This document shows, one piece after another, positions 34,644 to 45,699 of a stretch of DNA of 64,000 nt. This DNA is from Forficula auricularia. Lineage: Eukaryota > Arthropoda > Insecta > Dermaptera > Forficulidae. The notes under the pieces are model-generated. The model was not told where the DNA came from, made no database searches, and saw only the letters and a program-made list of their open reading frames with translations. The stretch covers positions 2,087,926-2,151,925 of the forward strand of contig JALMQS010000887.1 in the NCBI GenBank assembly GCA_024734495.1. Direction: 5' to 3'. The position numbers and the translations under genes are program-made. The number at the start of each line of letters is the position of its first letter. Position 1 is the first letter of the stretch.

Positions 34644-35928
34644 CCAAGGATGTTAGTTGAAATTTGCCGGTTTTACTAATAGATGTCGCTAGAGGTATGT
34701 ATACATTTCTATGATTTGGCACTATGTCATATTTTTCTATTGATATTAACCTTCAAAAATACACAAGTAACATTCTGCCAAAATAATAGCGTCATAGTTG
34801 TTTACCTCAGTGAATATGTCGAGATTCGTTCCAAGTAAATCGCATTTGCGTCATTCGTTGCTTTTCTTATTTCATCAAAAGAAAAAAGCAGCTGAAGCTC
34901 ATCGGTTGCTGGTAGTACTTATGGTGAACATGCTCCAGTGAGATCCATGTGAGACATGGTTTCGTCCATTTAAAAGTGGAGATTTCGATTTACTAGACAA
35001 TGAACATCCTGGTGCAGCGAAAAAGTTCGAAAATGAGGAATTGCAGGCGTTATTTGATGAAGACCCAACCCAATCGCAACAACAATTGGCACAAACACTA
35101 AATGTGACTCGAGGAGCAATTTGATAACGTTTAAAAGCCATGGGAAAGATCCAAAAGTATGGAAAATAGGTACCACACCAACTGAACGATAGACAAATGG
35201 AAAGTCGAAAAATCATTTGTGAAATGCTGCTTCAACGGTTCGAAAGGAAATCTTTTCTGCATCGAATTGTCACGGGGGACGAAAAATGGATTTATTTTGA
35301 GAACCCGAAGCGAACAAAATGATGGCTTTCACCTGGTGAAGCCGGCCCATCGACTCCGAGGCCAAATCGCTTTGGCCGTAAGACAATGCTCTGTGTTTGG
35401 TGGGACCAGTGTGGTGTGGTGTACTTCGAGTTATTAAAACCTGGTGAGACGGTGAATACGGATCGCTACCGACAACAAATTATCAATTTGAATCATGCGT
35501 TGATCGAAAAATGGCCGTAATGGGCCCGAAGACATGGTAAAGTTATCCTACAACATGACAACGCACCGTCTCATACTGCTAAAGTGGTGAAGAATACATT
35601 AAAAGCATTTAATTGGGAAATATTATCGCCCCCGCCGTACTCTTCAGACCTTGCCCCGTCCGCCTATCACCTTTTCGCATCGATGGGACACTCACTAGCA
35701 GAGCAGCGCTTCGCCAATTTTGAAGAAGTCAAAAAATGGCTCGTCTTATGGTTTGCCTCGAAAGAGAAAAAGTTTTTTTGGAATGGTATCCATGATTTGC
35801 CTGAAAGATGGGCAAAATGTGTAGAATCCAATATTGTCAATACTTTAAATAAAATTTTTTTGAGATTCCCTTGAGAATTAAGTGTTTTCTTTATCAAAAA
35901 AAACAGCATATTTCAACTAACACCCCTG
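34644..35928 (+). mobile_element. mariner transposon (mauritiana-like), full length but decayed
   Basis: Left end AAGGATGTTAGTTGAAATTT and right end inverse ATATTTCAACTAACACCCCT form ~22-bp TIRs. A left TA (34642-34643) is visible; the right TA is mutated. About 1.29 kb, the usual mariner length, with a single transposase frame between the ends. Confidence 0.85.
34816..35874 (+). pseudogene. mariner transposase, mauritiana-like, inactivated
   Basis: Translation starts MSRFVPSK and shows the paired helix-turn-helix region (CETWFRPFKSGDFD; ELQALFDEDPTQSQQQLA), the WVPH-region remnant, then the catalytic domain. First Asp in IVTGDEKWIYF, second in HDNAPSHTAK. The third, in the D34D position, is changed: LAPSAYHLF instead of the usual PSDYHLF, losing an essential Asp. 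Stops or frameshifts occur near 34940, 35124, 35320 and 35518. The C-terminus (GHSLAEQRF, LPERWAKCV) resembles Mos1-type mariners. The 353-codon span matches family length. Host repeat, no function expected. Confidence 0.9.
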
Positions 35929-35997
35929 ATCTTGTAATTTTTTAATGAGAAATTACTGAGGTCTTTTTCTTGTTGTAAATAGCATATACCTATATTA

Positions 35998-36628
35998 GGG
36001 TGCTCCTTATTTTGGATATTTTCGAATACCCACGCGGACAGGGGCTCATATGGTTTTAAATAACTAAAAAAATATCCCCCAAGTTTCAAGTTTCTATCTC
36101 AATTTTAACTTAGTACTACACAGCGATTAAGTTTCCCATCTAAATAACATGAGGTTTTGGGGATTGAACGATCAATTTTTTATTCCGGCCAAAGTAATGG
36201 TTCAAAAATTTGAAACTCTGTAGACCTTATCTTTATAATAGTACCTATCCCTTAGAATTTTTACAGATTTTAGCTATTATAATTTTAGAGTCCATTACTA
36301 ATACTAAATAGCAGTATTTTATTTAAATATAACTCCAAAATTGTAATAGCTAAAAATCTGTAAAAATTCTGAAGGATAGCTACTATTATAAGGATAAATT
36401 CTATAGAGTTTCAAATTTTTTGAACCATTACTTTAGCTGGAATAAAAAATTGATCGTTCAATGCCAAAAACCCCATGTTATTTAGATGGGAAAATTAATC
36501 GCTTTGTAGCACTAGGTTAAAATGGAGATAGAGACTTGAAAAGTGGGGGACATTTTATTTATTTATTTAGAACCATATGAGCCCCTGTCCGCGTAAATAT
36601 TTGAAAATATCCAAAATAAGAAGCACCC
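35998..36628. mobile_element. Full-length hairpin MITE, TA-flanked
   Basis: Starts GGGTGCTCCTTATTTTGG and ends with its inverse. Arms of ~300 bp pair nearly throughout and leave a ~40-bp loop (about 36295-36335). TA lies on both sides (35996-35997, 36629-36630), as in Tc1/mariner-mobilised MITEs. No ORF. It sits only 70 bp from the mariner, but the TIRs are different. Confidence 0.85.
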
Positions 36629-36639
36629 TAAACTATATA

Positions 36640-37715
36640 TTAGTGGATTTATGTTATATATTTTAGAAGGGCGTATTTTGACCGATTATTTTTTCTTTTC
36701 TGAGTCTCGCATGAAAATTTATTAGTATCCCATGTTTTAAGAATTCTCTCCAAAATTTTTTTCTATGTCACTTAAGAATTTTGAAAATCTCAAAAATGTA
36801 AAAAAAAAATTCTATACGGAAATTGTTTCTATATGTAATAAAAGTAACTGGTCACAATATGAATTTTTAAAGAGCGCTCAAAAATTTTGAAGATTTTTTA
36901 TTGATTCTTGATTGAAGTTTTTGATCGGCCTTTAAATATTTATATTTAGGATTGATTTTTTTTTACCTTCAATTTATAACATAATTAACAAGATAGAAGA
37001 TTAGACCCAACAAAAATCTGTAGTAAAATATATTTATTGTCAGAATGCCATCTTTGGCTTTTGATTTTTTTGATTTGATAGTTCACTTTCAATGAACCAT
37101 TCAGAATTTCGAGCAAACAGCTCTCTTAGTTATTTCATTTCTATTTGACTGAAATTCAATTAAAACAGATAAAACGTTAAATATCTATTTTAATTTAATT
37201 AAAATATTTCTGTAGAATTTTTCAAATTAAAAACGATTCGCTTTTTCCTTTCGTTTCTAGTCAATATTGAAATGATGCTATTTTCAAACCAATTGCTTCT
37301 CGATTGAAAGCTGGAATTTGATTCTAATGAAATCAGGCAGAATTAATCGCAACAAATGGCTAACGTTCCAACTTTTTAATCGAATTTATTTAATTTCCTT
37401 ATATACATCTCCTTATTTGCAACCAATAGAGTTCGTTATCTAAAATCGTTTTATCTATCCGCGCGTCGCTGAGCCTTTTATATTTAATTAAATTCATCTA
37501 ATAATTTCAAAAGTAATAATGGATATATCGAAATTTCGTTTTCATTTTTGTAATCTGTGTAAATTTTTACTTAGTTTTAAGTCACGAGATATAAAATACC
37601 AATTATCTAGAAATCTACATAACTGAGATACAATATATAAGTTATATTAAGTTTTATTTAATTGAGATTCACGATTTTAAATATATTTTTCAATAACATT
37701 TTCGAAATATTAACA
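36640..37715. other. AT-rich stretch, no gene seen
   Basis: No ORF above background and no repeat I can support. Confidence 0.35.
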
Positions 37716-37778
37716 TAGGTTAATAAAGTAAAGGGTGTGTAGTTTCACAGTGAATGAAATAAAACTCAAATAGGTTTA

Positions 37779-37827
37779 TACAAACTCAATATATATCGGA
37801 TTATTAGTCCATCATCAGGAGTTTACA
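37779..37827 (-). ncRNA. Degenerate hammerhead, subfamily B (left arm)
   Basis: CTGATGA and stem II as in the partner arm, but GAAA has become GATA, which should disrupt the core. Confidence 0.5.
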
Positions 37828-37919
37828 GGTTAAAACTATTATTATTTGAACATGTGTTCACAAATCGATTTAAATGTTATAATTTGTGAACACATGTTCA
37901 AATAATATTAGTTTTAACC

Positions 37920-37968
37920 TGTAAACTCCTGATGATGGACTAATAATCCGAAATATATTGAGTTTGTA
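37920..37968 (+). ncRNA. Hammerhead ribozyme, subfamily B (core intact)
   Basis: Stem I: TGTAAACTC (37920-37928) pairs along all nine bases with GAGTTTGTA (37960-37968), two pairs being G-U. CTGATGA at 37929-37935, stem II GGA/TCC with a further T-A, GAAA at 37950-37953, then TATATT with U17 at 37959. Stem III is minimal. Cleavage is predicted after 37959; U at position 17 is allowed but slower than C. Confidence 0.6.
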
Positions 37969-38044
37969 TAAACCTATTTGAGTTTTATTTCATTCACTGT
38001 GAAACTACACACCCTTTACTTTATTAATTAATATCATGTTTCAC

Positions 38045-39790
38045 CTAAAGCCTACACCACTTTCTCTAAGTAAAAAAATTAACATAGGTAATTAAAAAAC
38101 TTGCATATCTATTAAAATCAGTAATCAGTATTTTTTTAAGAAAACTAAAGAAGAGCATAACTTACATAATGATAATATGTAATAAATACTCTGTATGAAG
38201 TCGCTGATCTATGAAACTCATTGAAGAGCGTTCAAGTATTACGTAACACGGGGTGGGGGCTATTAAACTTGTTATGGTGTAGCTGGTTATTCGTTATGAT
38301 CTATTACATTTGGGGTGGGGGTCAAAAAGCTTCCAAAACAGGTTACGTAATACTTAAACACTCCCTAGATTAGCTAAATAGAAATATTAAGAAAAATAAA
38401 ATAGGACGAAGAATTTTTTTGATTTTTATAATGTTTTGATTTTTTGGCTCCCTGCCTTAGCCATTTAGCCATCCTCAACTTACACAGTTTAGTATCTTCT
38501 TCAAAAAATTAATTAATTATAATGTTATACAAAATAAAAACAATTCACAATAGATAAAAACAAAAAAAAACACAAGGAAAAAAAGGCTTATAAAATCTAA
38601 ATACAAATTAAAATAAAGATTATCCAATTGGAATTAAAATGTTTTAAGTGATTGGAAATTTGTACTCTTCCTGGGAAAAGGTTGGGTGATAGGAAAACAT
38701 TTGTTCTCTTAATACGGTAGAGTGGAGGTAAAGTTTTTGAGCTTGACCAAAATTATAAATTATTACATTCTATGTTTTGGTAAAAACTTTAGAAAATAAA
38801 AAAAATCAAAGTATGTACCTACTTACAATAAAAACTATACTAAATAAAAACCACAAGAAGAAATTTTAGTACCCTTGCAATACTTATGAGTTATGATTAT
38901 CTACTAGTTTGTTTTCAAAAACATTTCGAATTTTCACTTATAAACAATAAATGAACTCTTCAGTAATTCACTTTTTGAAATCTTCTAATTTCAATACGAA
39001 TGTGAATTGGCCTTTTTCACTTTTTAATTATGTATGGAGTCTTTTGATTTCATGGTTAAACTGCTAGTTTTCGCAAAAGGGACTCGTTTTGTGAACTTCT
39101 AGATCTTAAAAGAGTTCCAAAATAATTGGTTTGTTCGTTTACAGCATTAATAATTTAAATTTTTCATAATTTTCTAAAAAAAAACCTATTTTTCAGTTTT
39201 TATTGTAAATTATGATATCCATAAATTTTATAAAAATTGAATGTTGAAAAAAGAACTGTTTAGAAACTTATAGGATTAAAGTTCAATTCTAGAGCGATGA
39301 ATTTAATCTTTTTTTAAATAAATAGCTTATACCGTTAGTAAATAATTTCAATGAAAATTAATATTTAGGGTTTCGTTAAAAAGCAAAACGCTACCTACCC
39401 TATTAATGTTGATACAATGTCTGTCTGTATGTCAGTCTCTTAATTTGTCTGTCTGAGCATTGTAATTCGTAAACTAAATAGGTTACAATCTCCAAATGCA
39501 AAAATGATGTTTTTTCATTTTTTTCTAAAATCCAAAATCGTGTTAAAATTTCAACCATATGATTATTTTGGGGATAATCAAATTTTATATAGGGTCGAAA
39601 TTAAAAATTATTTTTATCATTGTCAGGTATCTGTGCAAATATTTCTTTAAGAAGAATTAGGTTAATTTTTTCAAAGAATAAATTCCCAAAGTTGACCTGT
39701 TAAATATTTCTTTCGCTTGTAAATAAATATGTGCCTTCTGTACATATACTCTATACTATGGCATTCTATGGTAGGTTACTTATTTTCTGT
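38045..39790. other. AT-rich stretch with short repeats
   Basis: 38235-38360 holds an inverted pair around GTATTACGTAACA and GTTACGTAATAC. 39370-39480 has an AGGGTTTCGTT... CTGTCTGTCTGTATGTC repeat of a kind frequent in insect genomes. No gene. Confidence 0.45.
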
Positions 39791-39838
39791 ATCAATTGAA
39801 AAGCTTTTGTTTTGCCGAGAGTAGAAGAGTTGTTGATT

Positions 39839-40262
39839 CCCAAAAAGAAACAAAGAGGGTGTCCTCTGCTTGATGCAAATAAACATACACACATATATAT
39901 CGAAATGATTTATCTGTATATATATATATATATTATTTATTTGTTTGAGACTATAGTTTCGAAGACTTGGTCTTCATCATCAATCTTTTTTAATTATAAA
40001 TATTGTTTTTCATGGGGTTACATACATTCTAACTGGCTACCCGCTAAGAAAACATCAAACATTTTTCAATATCCGTACGGCATTGACTCCATGAAAAACA
40101 ATATTTATAATTAAAAAAGACTGATGATGAAGACCAAGTCTTCAAAACTATAGTCTCAAACAAATAAATAATATACATATACATATATATCATTTCGATA
40201 TATATATATGTGTATGTTTATTTGCAAAAAGCAGAGGACAACCTCTTTGTTTCTCTTTGTGA
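39839..40262. mobile_element. PLE terminal repeats in palindrome (copy P2)
   Basis: Arms 39839-40000 and 40098-40262 are inverted copies. They contain the outer end (AGAGTAGAAGAGTTGTTGATT just outside), GATGCAAATAAACATACAC, an AT-rich stretch and a hammerhead core. Both cores are damaged: TTGATGA (C3 to U) on the minus copy at 39983 and AAAAC for GAAAC on the plus copy at 40144-40148. Stem II (GAAGAC/GTCTTC) is perfect in both. Confidence 0.75.
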
Positions 40263-40276
40263 ATTTTCTGTATCTT

Positions 40277-40315
40277 CTGATGATGGGTTGACAGCCCGAA
40301 ATATATATATAGTAA
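40277..40315 (+). ncRNA. Hammerhead-like core, subfamily C, truncated
   Basis: CTGATGA, GGGTT/GACAGCCC stem II and GAAA are intact, but no convincing stem I or cleavage-site context follows. Probably a truncated copy. Confidence 0.4.
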
Positions 40316-40509
40316 AAACTCATAGGAAATAATAATTTTCTAAAAAAATATTTTTACTTTTCTTTTATTAAAATATGTTTCGCCTCACATAAATACCAGA
40401 CTCTTTAAAAAAAGAACTAATTCCCTTTAAAATGACACTGTGGTAGGGCGTCAAAGTATCTATCAATAGTTATGTGTTTTTATTATCTAACAAGATTTCA
40501 AACTAGTGA

Positions 40510-40660
40510 GCATAAAATTAAGAAAAAATGGTACGAATACGTCCATTCTCTTTTTATCAACAAAAATTAAGATCAAATTCAAGTATTTTTGATAACATAA
40601 GGCAGGAAACCTCATTATGTGAGTCCAACTCGCACTTGACCTCTTTTTGTGTTAGGCACT
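40510..40660 (+). repeat. Dispersed insect repeat ending GACTCGCACTTGG-type
   Basis: AAATTAAGATCAAATTCAAG then GAGTCCAACTCGCACTTGAC. Relative of 32300-32590. Confidence 0.5.
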
Positions 40661-40664
40661 TTTA

Positions 40665-41635
40665 GTTATTTAATTTTAATTTTAATCTGATATACGTGAA
40701 AGTCATATAGAAAGTCGACTAAACACGGCATATTATTTTTTCATAGTTGATATTTTTGATCTAACATTCCAACTACCAAAAAGAAGTAATGAATTACAAG
40801 ATTCAAAATATTTTCATCTACTGCAGAGACCTCTGGGCTAAGAGTTTGTAATTTGTAATTGCATGGAAATGAGTACAGCCCATCCCTCAAAGTATTCATG
40901 TATTATTTATTGGATTGGCTTCCAATAATGTTTTTTCGACATTTAAAGTCGACAAGAGAGAGGAGTGGGTTTGAGGAATTTGAAACGTTAATCCATTATA
41001 AATAATAAATTCCTGAATGGTTGTCTATGTCAATTATACAAGCTTTTCATCGCTACAGGTTAAAAACCACAGAGCTAGATCATCCACAGTTTAATCCGAT
41101 TTCATTAAGGGAAAATTAATTGAATATATGCCCGGTGAAATTCGCGAGAGAAATCATATCGATTTTTGATTGACATGGCATTACATTAGTAAACAACAAA
41201 CAGCAAACAGGAGGGATCATGGATTCAAAACTGAGCATTGAATTAAATTTAAATTAAAACTCTGTGTGGTCATCATTGATAAAAAAAAAAAAAAAATAAT
41301 GAAGAATTTTTTGAAAAAGAACAACACACACTCATTTTGAAATATAATAATGGCAATTCAGGCAATTCTAGGAAAGTTTTTATGATTTCTCTTTTGAAAA
41401 AAGAGACCCGTTTGACTTATTCTGATCTTGGTTACATCATGGAGTTTTTAATATTTACAAACGTTATATGGAAGAAATTTAAATTTTAAAATAATCGGTA
41501 GTTTTTTTGGTTTGAAAATAAAATGAAAAATAAAAAAAAAGTTAAAAAACCATGCTGTGACAGAGGCCATTTTAGACATTTTCTTCCAATTTGAAAATAT
41601 ACTGAAGAATTTTTAAAGAATAAAAAGTAATTAAA
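40665..41635. other. AT-rich stretch, no gene seen
   Basis: Only low-complexity sequence, with a poly-A run at 41280-41296. Confidence 0.35.
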
Positions 41636-41640
41636 AATTA

Positions 41641-42199
41641 ATTAACAGGAATAGCAGGGAATTGGACAAAAATTAAAAACAGAGTTTTTATTGAATGGGC
41701 CAGACGTTTTGTCGATTAATTTCGACTTCTTCAGTGGCTCATTCTATCACTCTTTGTCAAAAGACAATTCCACTACGCGACGAAACATCCTTTAATCTTT
41801 TTTTATTATTTTAACTACAATACATTGTTGGCTTAGGCCTCAATTGCTCAAGAATTTTGAACTTTTTTTACACTTCAACAATTAAAAACTTTAAATCAAA
41901 AAGTTTAAAAGTAAAAACAGCATATTTTTTGTGAAAAATTTTGATTTAAAGTTTTTAATTGTTCAAGTGTAAAAAAAGTTCAAGATTCTTGAGCAATTGA
42001 GGCCTAAGCCAACAATGTATTGTAGTTAAAATAATAAAAAAAGATTAAAGGATGTTTCGTCGCGTAGTGGAATTGTCTTTTGACAAAGAGTGATAGAATG
42101 AGCCACTGAAGAAGTCGAAATTAATCGACGAAACGTCTGGCCCATTCAATAAAAACTCTGTTTTTAATTTTTGTCCAATTCCCTATTCCTGTTAATTAA
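41641..42199. mobile_element. PLE-type palindrome, subfamily D, arms almost identical
   Basis: Arms of ~260 bp (41641-41905 and 41930-42199) are inverted and nearly identical over their whole length, from ATTAACAGGAATAG at the outer end to the centre. This is the least diverged palindrome in the window. Each arm contains a hammerhead-like motif next to CGAAACGTCTGGCCCATTC. Confidence 0.8.
42096..42147 (+). ncRNA. Hammerhead ribozyme, subfamily D (loopless stem III)
   Basis: Stem I: GAATGAGCCA (42096-42105) pairs with TGGCCCATTC (42138-42147), nine of ten positions. CTGAAGA 42106-42112, stem II GTCG/CGAC (42114-42129), GAAAC 42130-42134, GTC 42135-42137. Stem III is only AC-GU with no loop, so a single molecule cannot close it. 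ACGU is self-complementary, so two molecules could form a dimeric hammerhead. The minus arm has AAAAC in place of GAAAC. Confidence 0.6.
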
Positions 42200-42389
42200 T
42201 GCTTATTATGGATACGAGTGATTTACCGTAATTAAAAATATTTTTCAGTTTTTTATGGTGTTTGGTTTAACAAGGTGTTTTTCCCCCTTTATTTATTATC
42301 GTAAATTATTTTATTACGAGGAAGTGGAGGAGGGGGTGGGTATTTTGAGCAAGGAAAGGGGGGCTGATGGTGGCTGTACTCCTTTTAGC

Positions 42390-43605
42390 CTATATCGAGC
42401 TTAAGTTTCGAATTTCGTAGCTCTGAGATCCATATGTACAATCGTAGGTACTGATAAATGAATTTTTGGTCACTTTTTGGATTCTGTGGACCACAATATC
42501 TGTTTTCTGTTCTAAATACGGTTTGAAATCAACTTACTGTATCACATTAGTTTCTCCCTCATTTGAAATAATCATACCAATTTTCTTCATTCAAATTATT
42601 TCAATTTGGGTTTCCCCAAGCCGTTTCGGGAAAACCAGAAAAAAGACAAAATTCCAAAATGCTACAAATCTTCAAATAAACACGTACTTCTGGTTCTTCG
42701 ATTTTAGAAAAAAATCTTGTGATACTTCTTGTAGGCTCTAGATAACTAAGTTTCAAATCCCAAAGCTCTGCGATTTTCCCTAGACGAGATATGAACGATT
42801 AAAATATTTATTTTGCTACACTCCTAATTTACACCCTCTTCCTTTATTTCAATCACATAAAAATTTATACACGACTAACAACTTATGACACTTGATAAGT
42901 ACACCAATTTAAAAAAAATCGTCACAGTCGGTTTTGTGAAAATCACAAAAAACTAAAAATCTTTAATGTAAATGTCAACTACTAAGTGGGAGATAAATTT
43001 AACTTATTAAGTGGGAGATAAATTTAAAAACCTAATTTATCGATCGGAGAATTTACCACTACTCGAAGCCCCTAAAAACTTAGTAAATTGGATATTGGAT
43101 TATATCTAACTTTCTGAGATTTGGCTCGTGATCCCGGCTTCTTTCCTTCTACTCTGTTCTTTTCACGATGGAGGAGCCATCCCATACAGGCCTTTAGGGG
43201 ATGGACCTTCTGGTGTATCTCCTTCTCACATCAATATCATTAAAAAAAAAAAAACTAGTGTTCCGTTTCAACCAAAAGCTTGAGTTTAAGTTTCGAATTT
43301 CGTAGCTCTGAGACTTATGGTTGGGAAACGCAGGGGAGAGGTACATAAGTACACACGGACCATTGAATATTTGGCCACTTTTTCTCCTATGGAGACTACA
43401 ATATCTGGTTTTATTTTCTAAATCCTGTTTCAAACTATTAAAGACATCGATTCCTTCCACCTAGAAGTCACAAAGTGAAATTAACTTTTTCACCTCGGAG
43501 ATAGGACCACTGAAAGTGTCAGGACCCCGACAGGCGATCGCAATACTTCGCATTATACCATTTCATGACATGATATTGAATATATATGTGAAAGTAATTA
43601 ATTAA
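42390..43605. repeat. Dispersed repeat (copy 1) interrupted by a SINE
   Basis: TTAAGTTTCGAATTTCGTAG occurs at 42402 and again at 43279. 42745-42975 matches 48245-48500 well (TTTCAAATCCCAAA, CTAACAACTTATG, GGTTTTGTGAAAATCAC type words). The end, GCGATCGCAATACTTCGCAT (43532), also occurs at 48905 and in shorter form at 25210. The SINE splits the repeat at ~42978. Confidence 0.65.
42978..43253 (+). mobile_element. SINE copy, 5'-truncated, poly-A
   Basis: Same body as the minus-strand SINE at 16880-17160 (GTGGGAGATAAATTTAA, CTCGAAGCCCCTAAAAACTT, CTTCTACTCTGTTCTTTTCA), ending in ~13 A. The tRNA head is missing and the first ~25 bases are duplicated. AACTA flanks both sides. Confidence 0.85.
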
Positions 43606-43827
43606 AATTATAATAAAATTTAGAATATAATATTAAATACAATGATTTCCATTTTTTTTATCCTTATTGGATTGATTAAAATAATTCTTTTTGACCCTCT
43701 CGGCCAGGCACTTAACCCTCCATTGCTAATTATATTCCCCACTCCTTTTTTATATCAATCTGAAGCGAAGCACACCGCCCACCCCCAGTTGCTGTGACGC
43801 CATTAACTAGTGACTTGATCTTGAGGT

Positions 43828-44090
43828 TAGAATTTGTGAATATTGAACAAGTTTGTTATTTTATGTGATTTTTAATTGTTTGTGATACATATTTATACTA
43901 AATACGAAATATGATATGAAATTAAATGAAATCCATACACTATAAATAAGATTTTAATCGATTTTTTCTTCACAGGACAGGATCATCCCAAGCAAATTTC
44001 GTACGATTTGCTCAATTCGCTAATAATTTGCAGAGATCTCGAGATTTCTTCACTTTGGTGACTCTTAAAATTGTTTTCATATTATAAGTA
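43828..44090 (+). other. Weak intron/exon-like signal
   Basis: TTGATCTTGAG followed by GTTAGA looks like a donor, and TTTTTTCTTCACAG at ~43964-43977 is a good acceptor. The following 100 bp stay open (GSSQANFVRFAQFANNLQRS...) to a TAA near 44086. No recognised domain. It may be the end of a host gene, a UTR intron or chance. Confidence 0.2.
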
Positions 44091-44329
44091 TAATGATTTA
44101 GACCTTTTGCAATTAAAAAAAAAACGGCTTTATTTATTAGCTTTCTAGAATATTGTACTTGTAATTTCGGAATTATTTAATTTGGACATTAGTTTTAATT
44201 TTTGGCATCTCTTGTATTTTTTGTGCTTCGATTTTTAGTTTATTTTAGCTTAGTTTTGTATATTGTATTTGTGAGTTTAAAATAGTAATTAGATAAATCT
44301 GGTTATATAAGAATTTTTATGACTTGATT

Positions 44330-44412
44330 AAATGTGTGTGTGTGTATGTGTGTACTGGACTCGAACTCATATCCACAGCATTGGAATCTCAACGACCCCT
44401 TTATCCAACCTA
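44330..44412 (-). repeat. tRNA-like SINE head with (AC)n
   Basis: Minus strand: A-box-like TTGGATAAAGGGG, B box GAGTTCGAGTCC, then an (AC)n run, in the same order as in the SINE at 11555. To its right, TTTTCATCAAGCAGGGGACC is a PLE outer-end piece. Confidence 0.5.
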
Positions 44413-45059
44413 AATCTCATATATATTTATTTTCATCAAGCAGGGGACCAGCTCACTGATTTTCTCACTATCGACATAAAATCTATTTTTATTTTTAAAA
44501 TAATGAATTTTTAAAACGATATATTTTAGGGGTATATATGGTAGTATTGAAAATGATTCGATATAATTAATTTTATATGTTCAATTTATTTAACACATGT
44601 ACTTTTTTATTCTCGAGTTGTATTTTATTTTTTTAGAATTTCGTTTCAATTTAAAATTTAGTTATTTGATATGTGAAGGACATTCCTCGAATAATAACCC
44701 TGCTAAATGTATAATTTTAATTATTTTTCTTCAATAACCAGCATGATAAAAGGGCCCTTGTATAATTATAAATATCTCTTTTCAATACCTAATCATCAGC
44801 TCGCCTTCGCCTTAGTCTGCAAGTACTGACATGTTTCGCAAGTCGAGACAGGTTGCCGAGGCTAGACGTTCAGGAAATATTATAAAAGCGCCCTTTAGTG
44901 GTGTTTTATTATTTGTCCTTAACTTTACAATTGTTTATTTATTTCTTCATGATTTGCCATAATCAAAATAAAATTAATATTCTGGTTTATTAAATACATA
45001 AGATATTTCTGAAAATTTTCATTATTCTAAAGAAAGTAAATTCAATGAAAAATCAAATA

Positions 45060-45185
45060 GTTTTCGTTGAAAAGATTGTGTTTTGCCAAGAGTAGCAGAC
45101 TAGTCGATTCATAAAGAAAAATCACTGAGGTCGTTCTGTGCTTGATGCAAATAAAGATTTACATATATAGTAGCTAGATATATCA
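45060..45185 (-). repeat. PLE terminal-repeat outer fragment
   Basis: TTTTGCCAAGAGTAGCAGAC and GCTTGATGCAAATAAAGATT match the outer end of P2. Confidence 0.6.
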
Positions 45186-45203
45186 AATATACCTAAATAT
45201 TTA

Positions 45204-45400
45204 TAGAGAATTGATGGAAGGCAGCCCAAGGATAAAGAAAAAATAAAATTCCGAATGAAATAAATGTATTAAAAGATCATTTTTATCCTCTTAAAAACCA
45301 ACGATTCGGAAGATCTTGTCTCCTTCTTAAAAAATGACCTTCTTATTCCAAATTTTATTTTTTCCCAATCCTTGTGCTGCCTTCCATCAATTCTCCATTG
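45204..45400. repeat. Inverted repeat (~80-bp arms)
   Basis: GAATTGATGGAAGGCAGCCC at 45208 recurs inverted at ~45375-45395, and the arms pair on through AAAAATAAAATTCC. Confidence 0.65.
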
Positions 45401-45469
45401 AAATTCTACCAGACCGCCCCTTCAAAATTAAAATACGTGTAATATGAATATATATAATTTATTTGTTTG

Positions 45470-45540
45470 AGTTTACCTATTGTTTCTAAGGTTTGATTTT
45501 TATCATCAGTTTTTTTAATTAGAAATATTTTACCTGCTAT
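45470..45540 (-). ncRNA. Degenerate hammerhead, subfamily A
   Basis: Minus: CTGATGA (45509-45503), no good stem II, GAAAC, then AATAGGTAAA in place of the cleavage site. A decayed copy. Confidence 0.4.
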
Positions 45541-45699
45541 TTCTCATGGGTTTCAATTCGTTTCAACTTAATGCTTGAATATAATATTTTTTTAGATATT
45601 TCTCCTTAGAGTGTTTTCTTCTATTTTCAAATTAAAAATTTAATTTAATTTATAGATTGTTTAATTTCAAATGTTCCTCTCTCGATATAAATATATGTA

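Larger units (their letters stand above)
37722..38035. mobile_element. PLE-type palindrome, subfamily B
   Basis: Arms 37722-37866 and 37880-38030 are inverted copies, with outer ends GTAAAGGGTGTGTAGTTTCA and a short ATCGATTTAAATGTTAT spacer. Each arm has a hammerhead-like core. After the right arm, ATGTTTCACCTAAAGCCTAC is the outer-end motif also seen in the 19.8-kb insertion. Confidence 0.75.

Noticed and set aside
34899..35216. Minus-strand frames of 68-105 codons opposite the mariner transposase
   Set aside because: Shadows of the plus-strand mariner coding sequence, which has clear family motifs.
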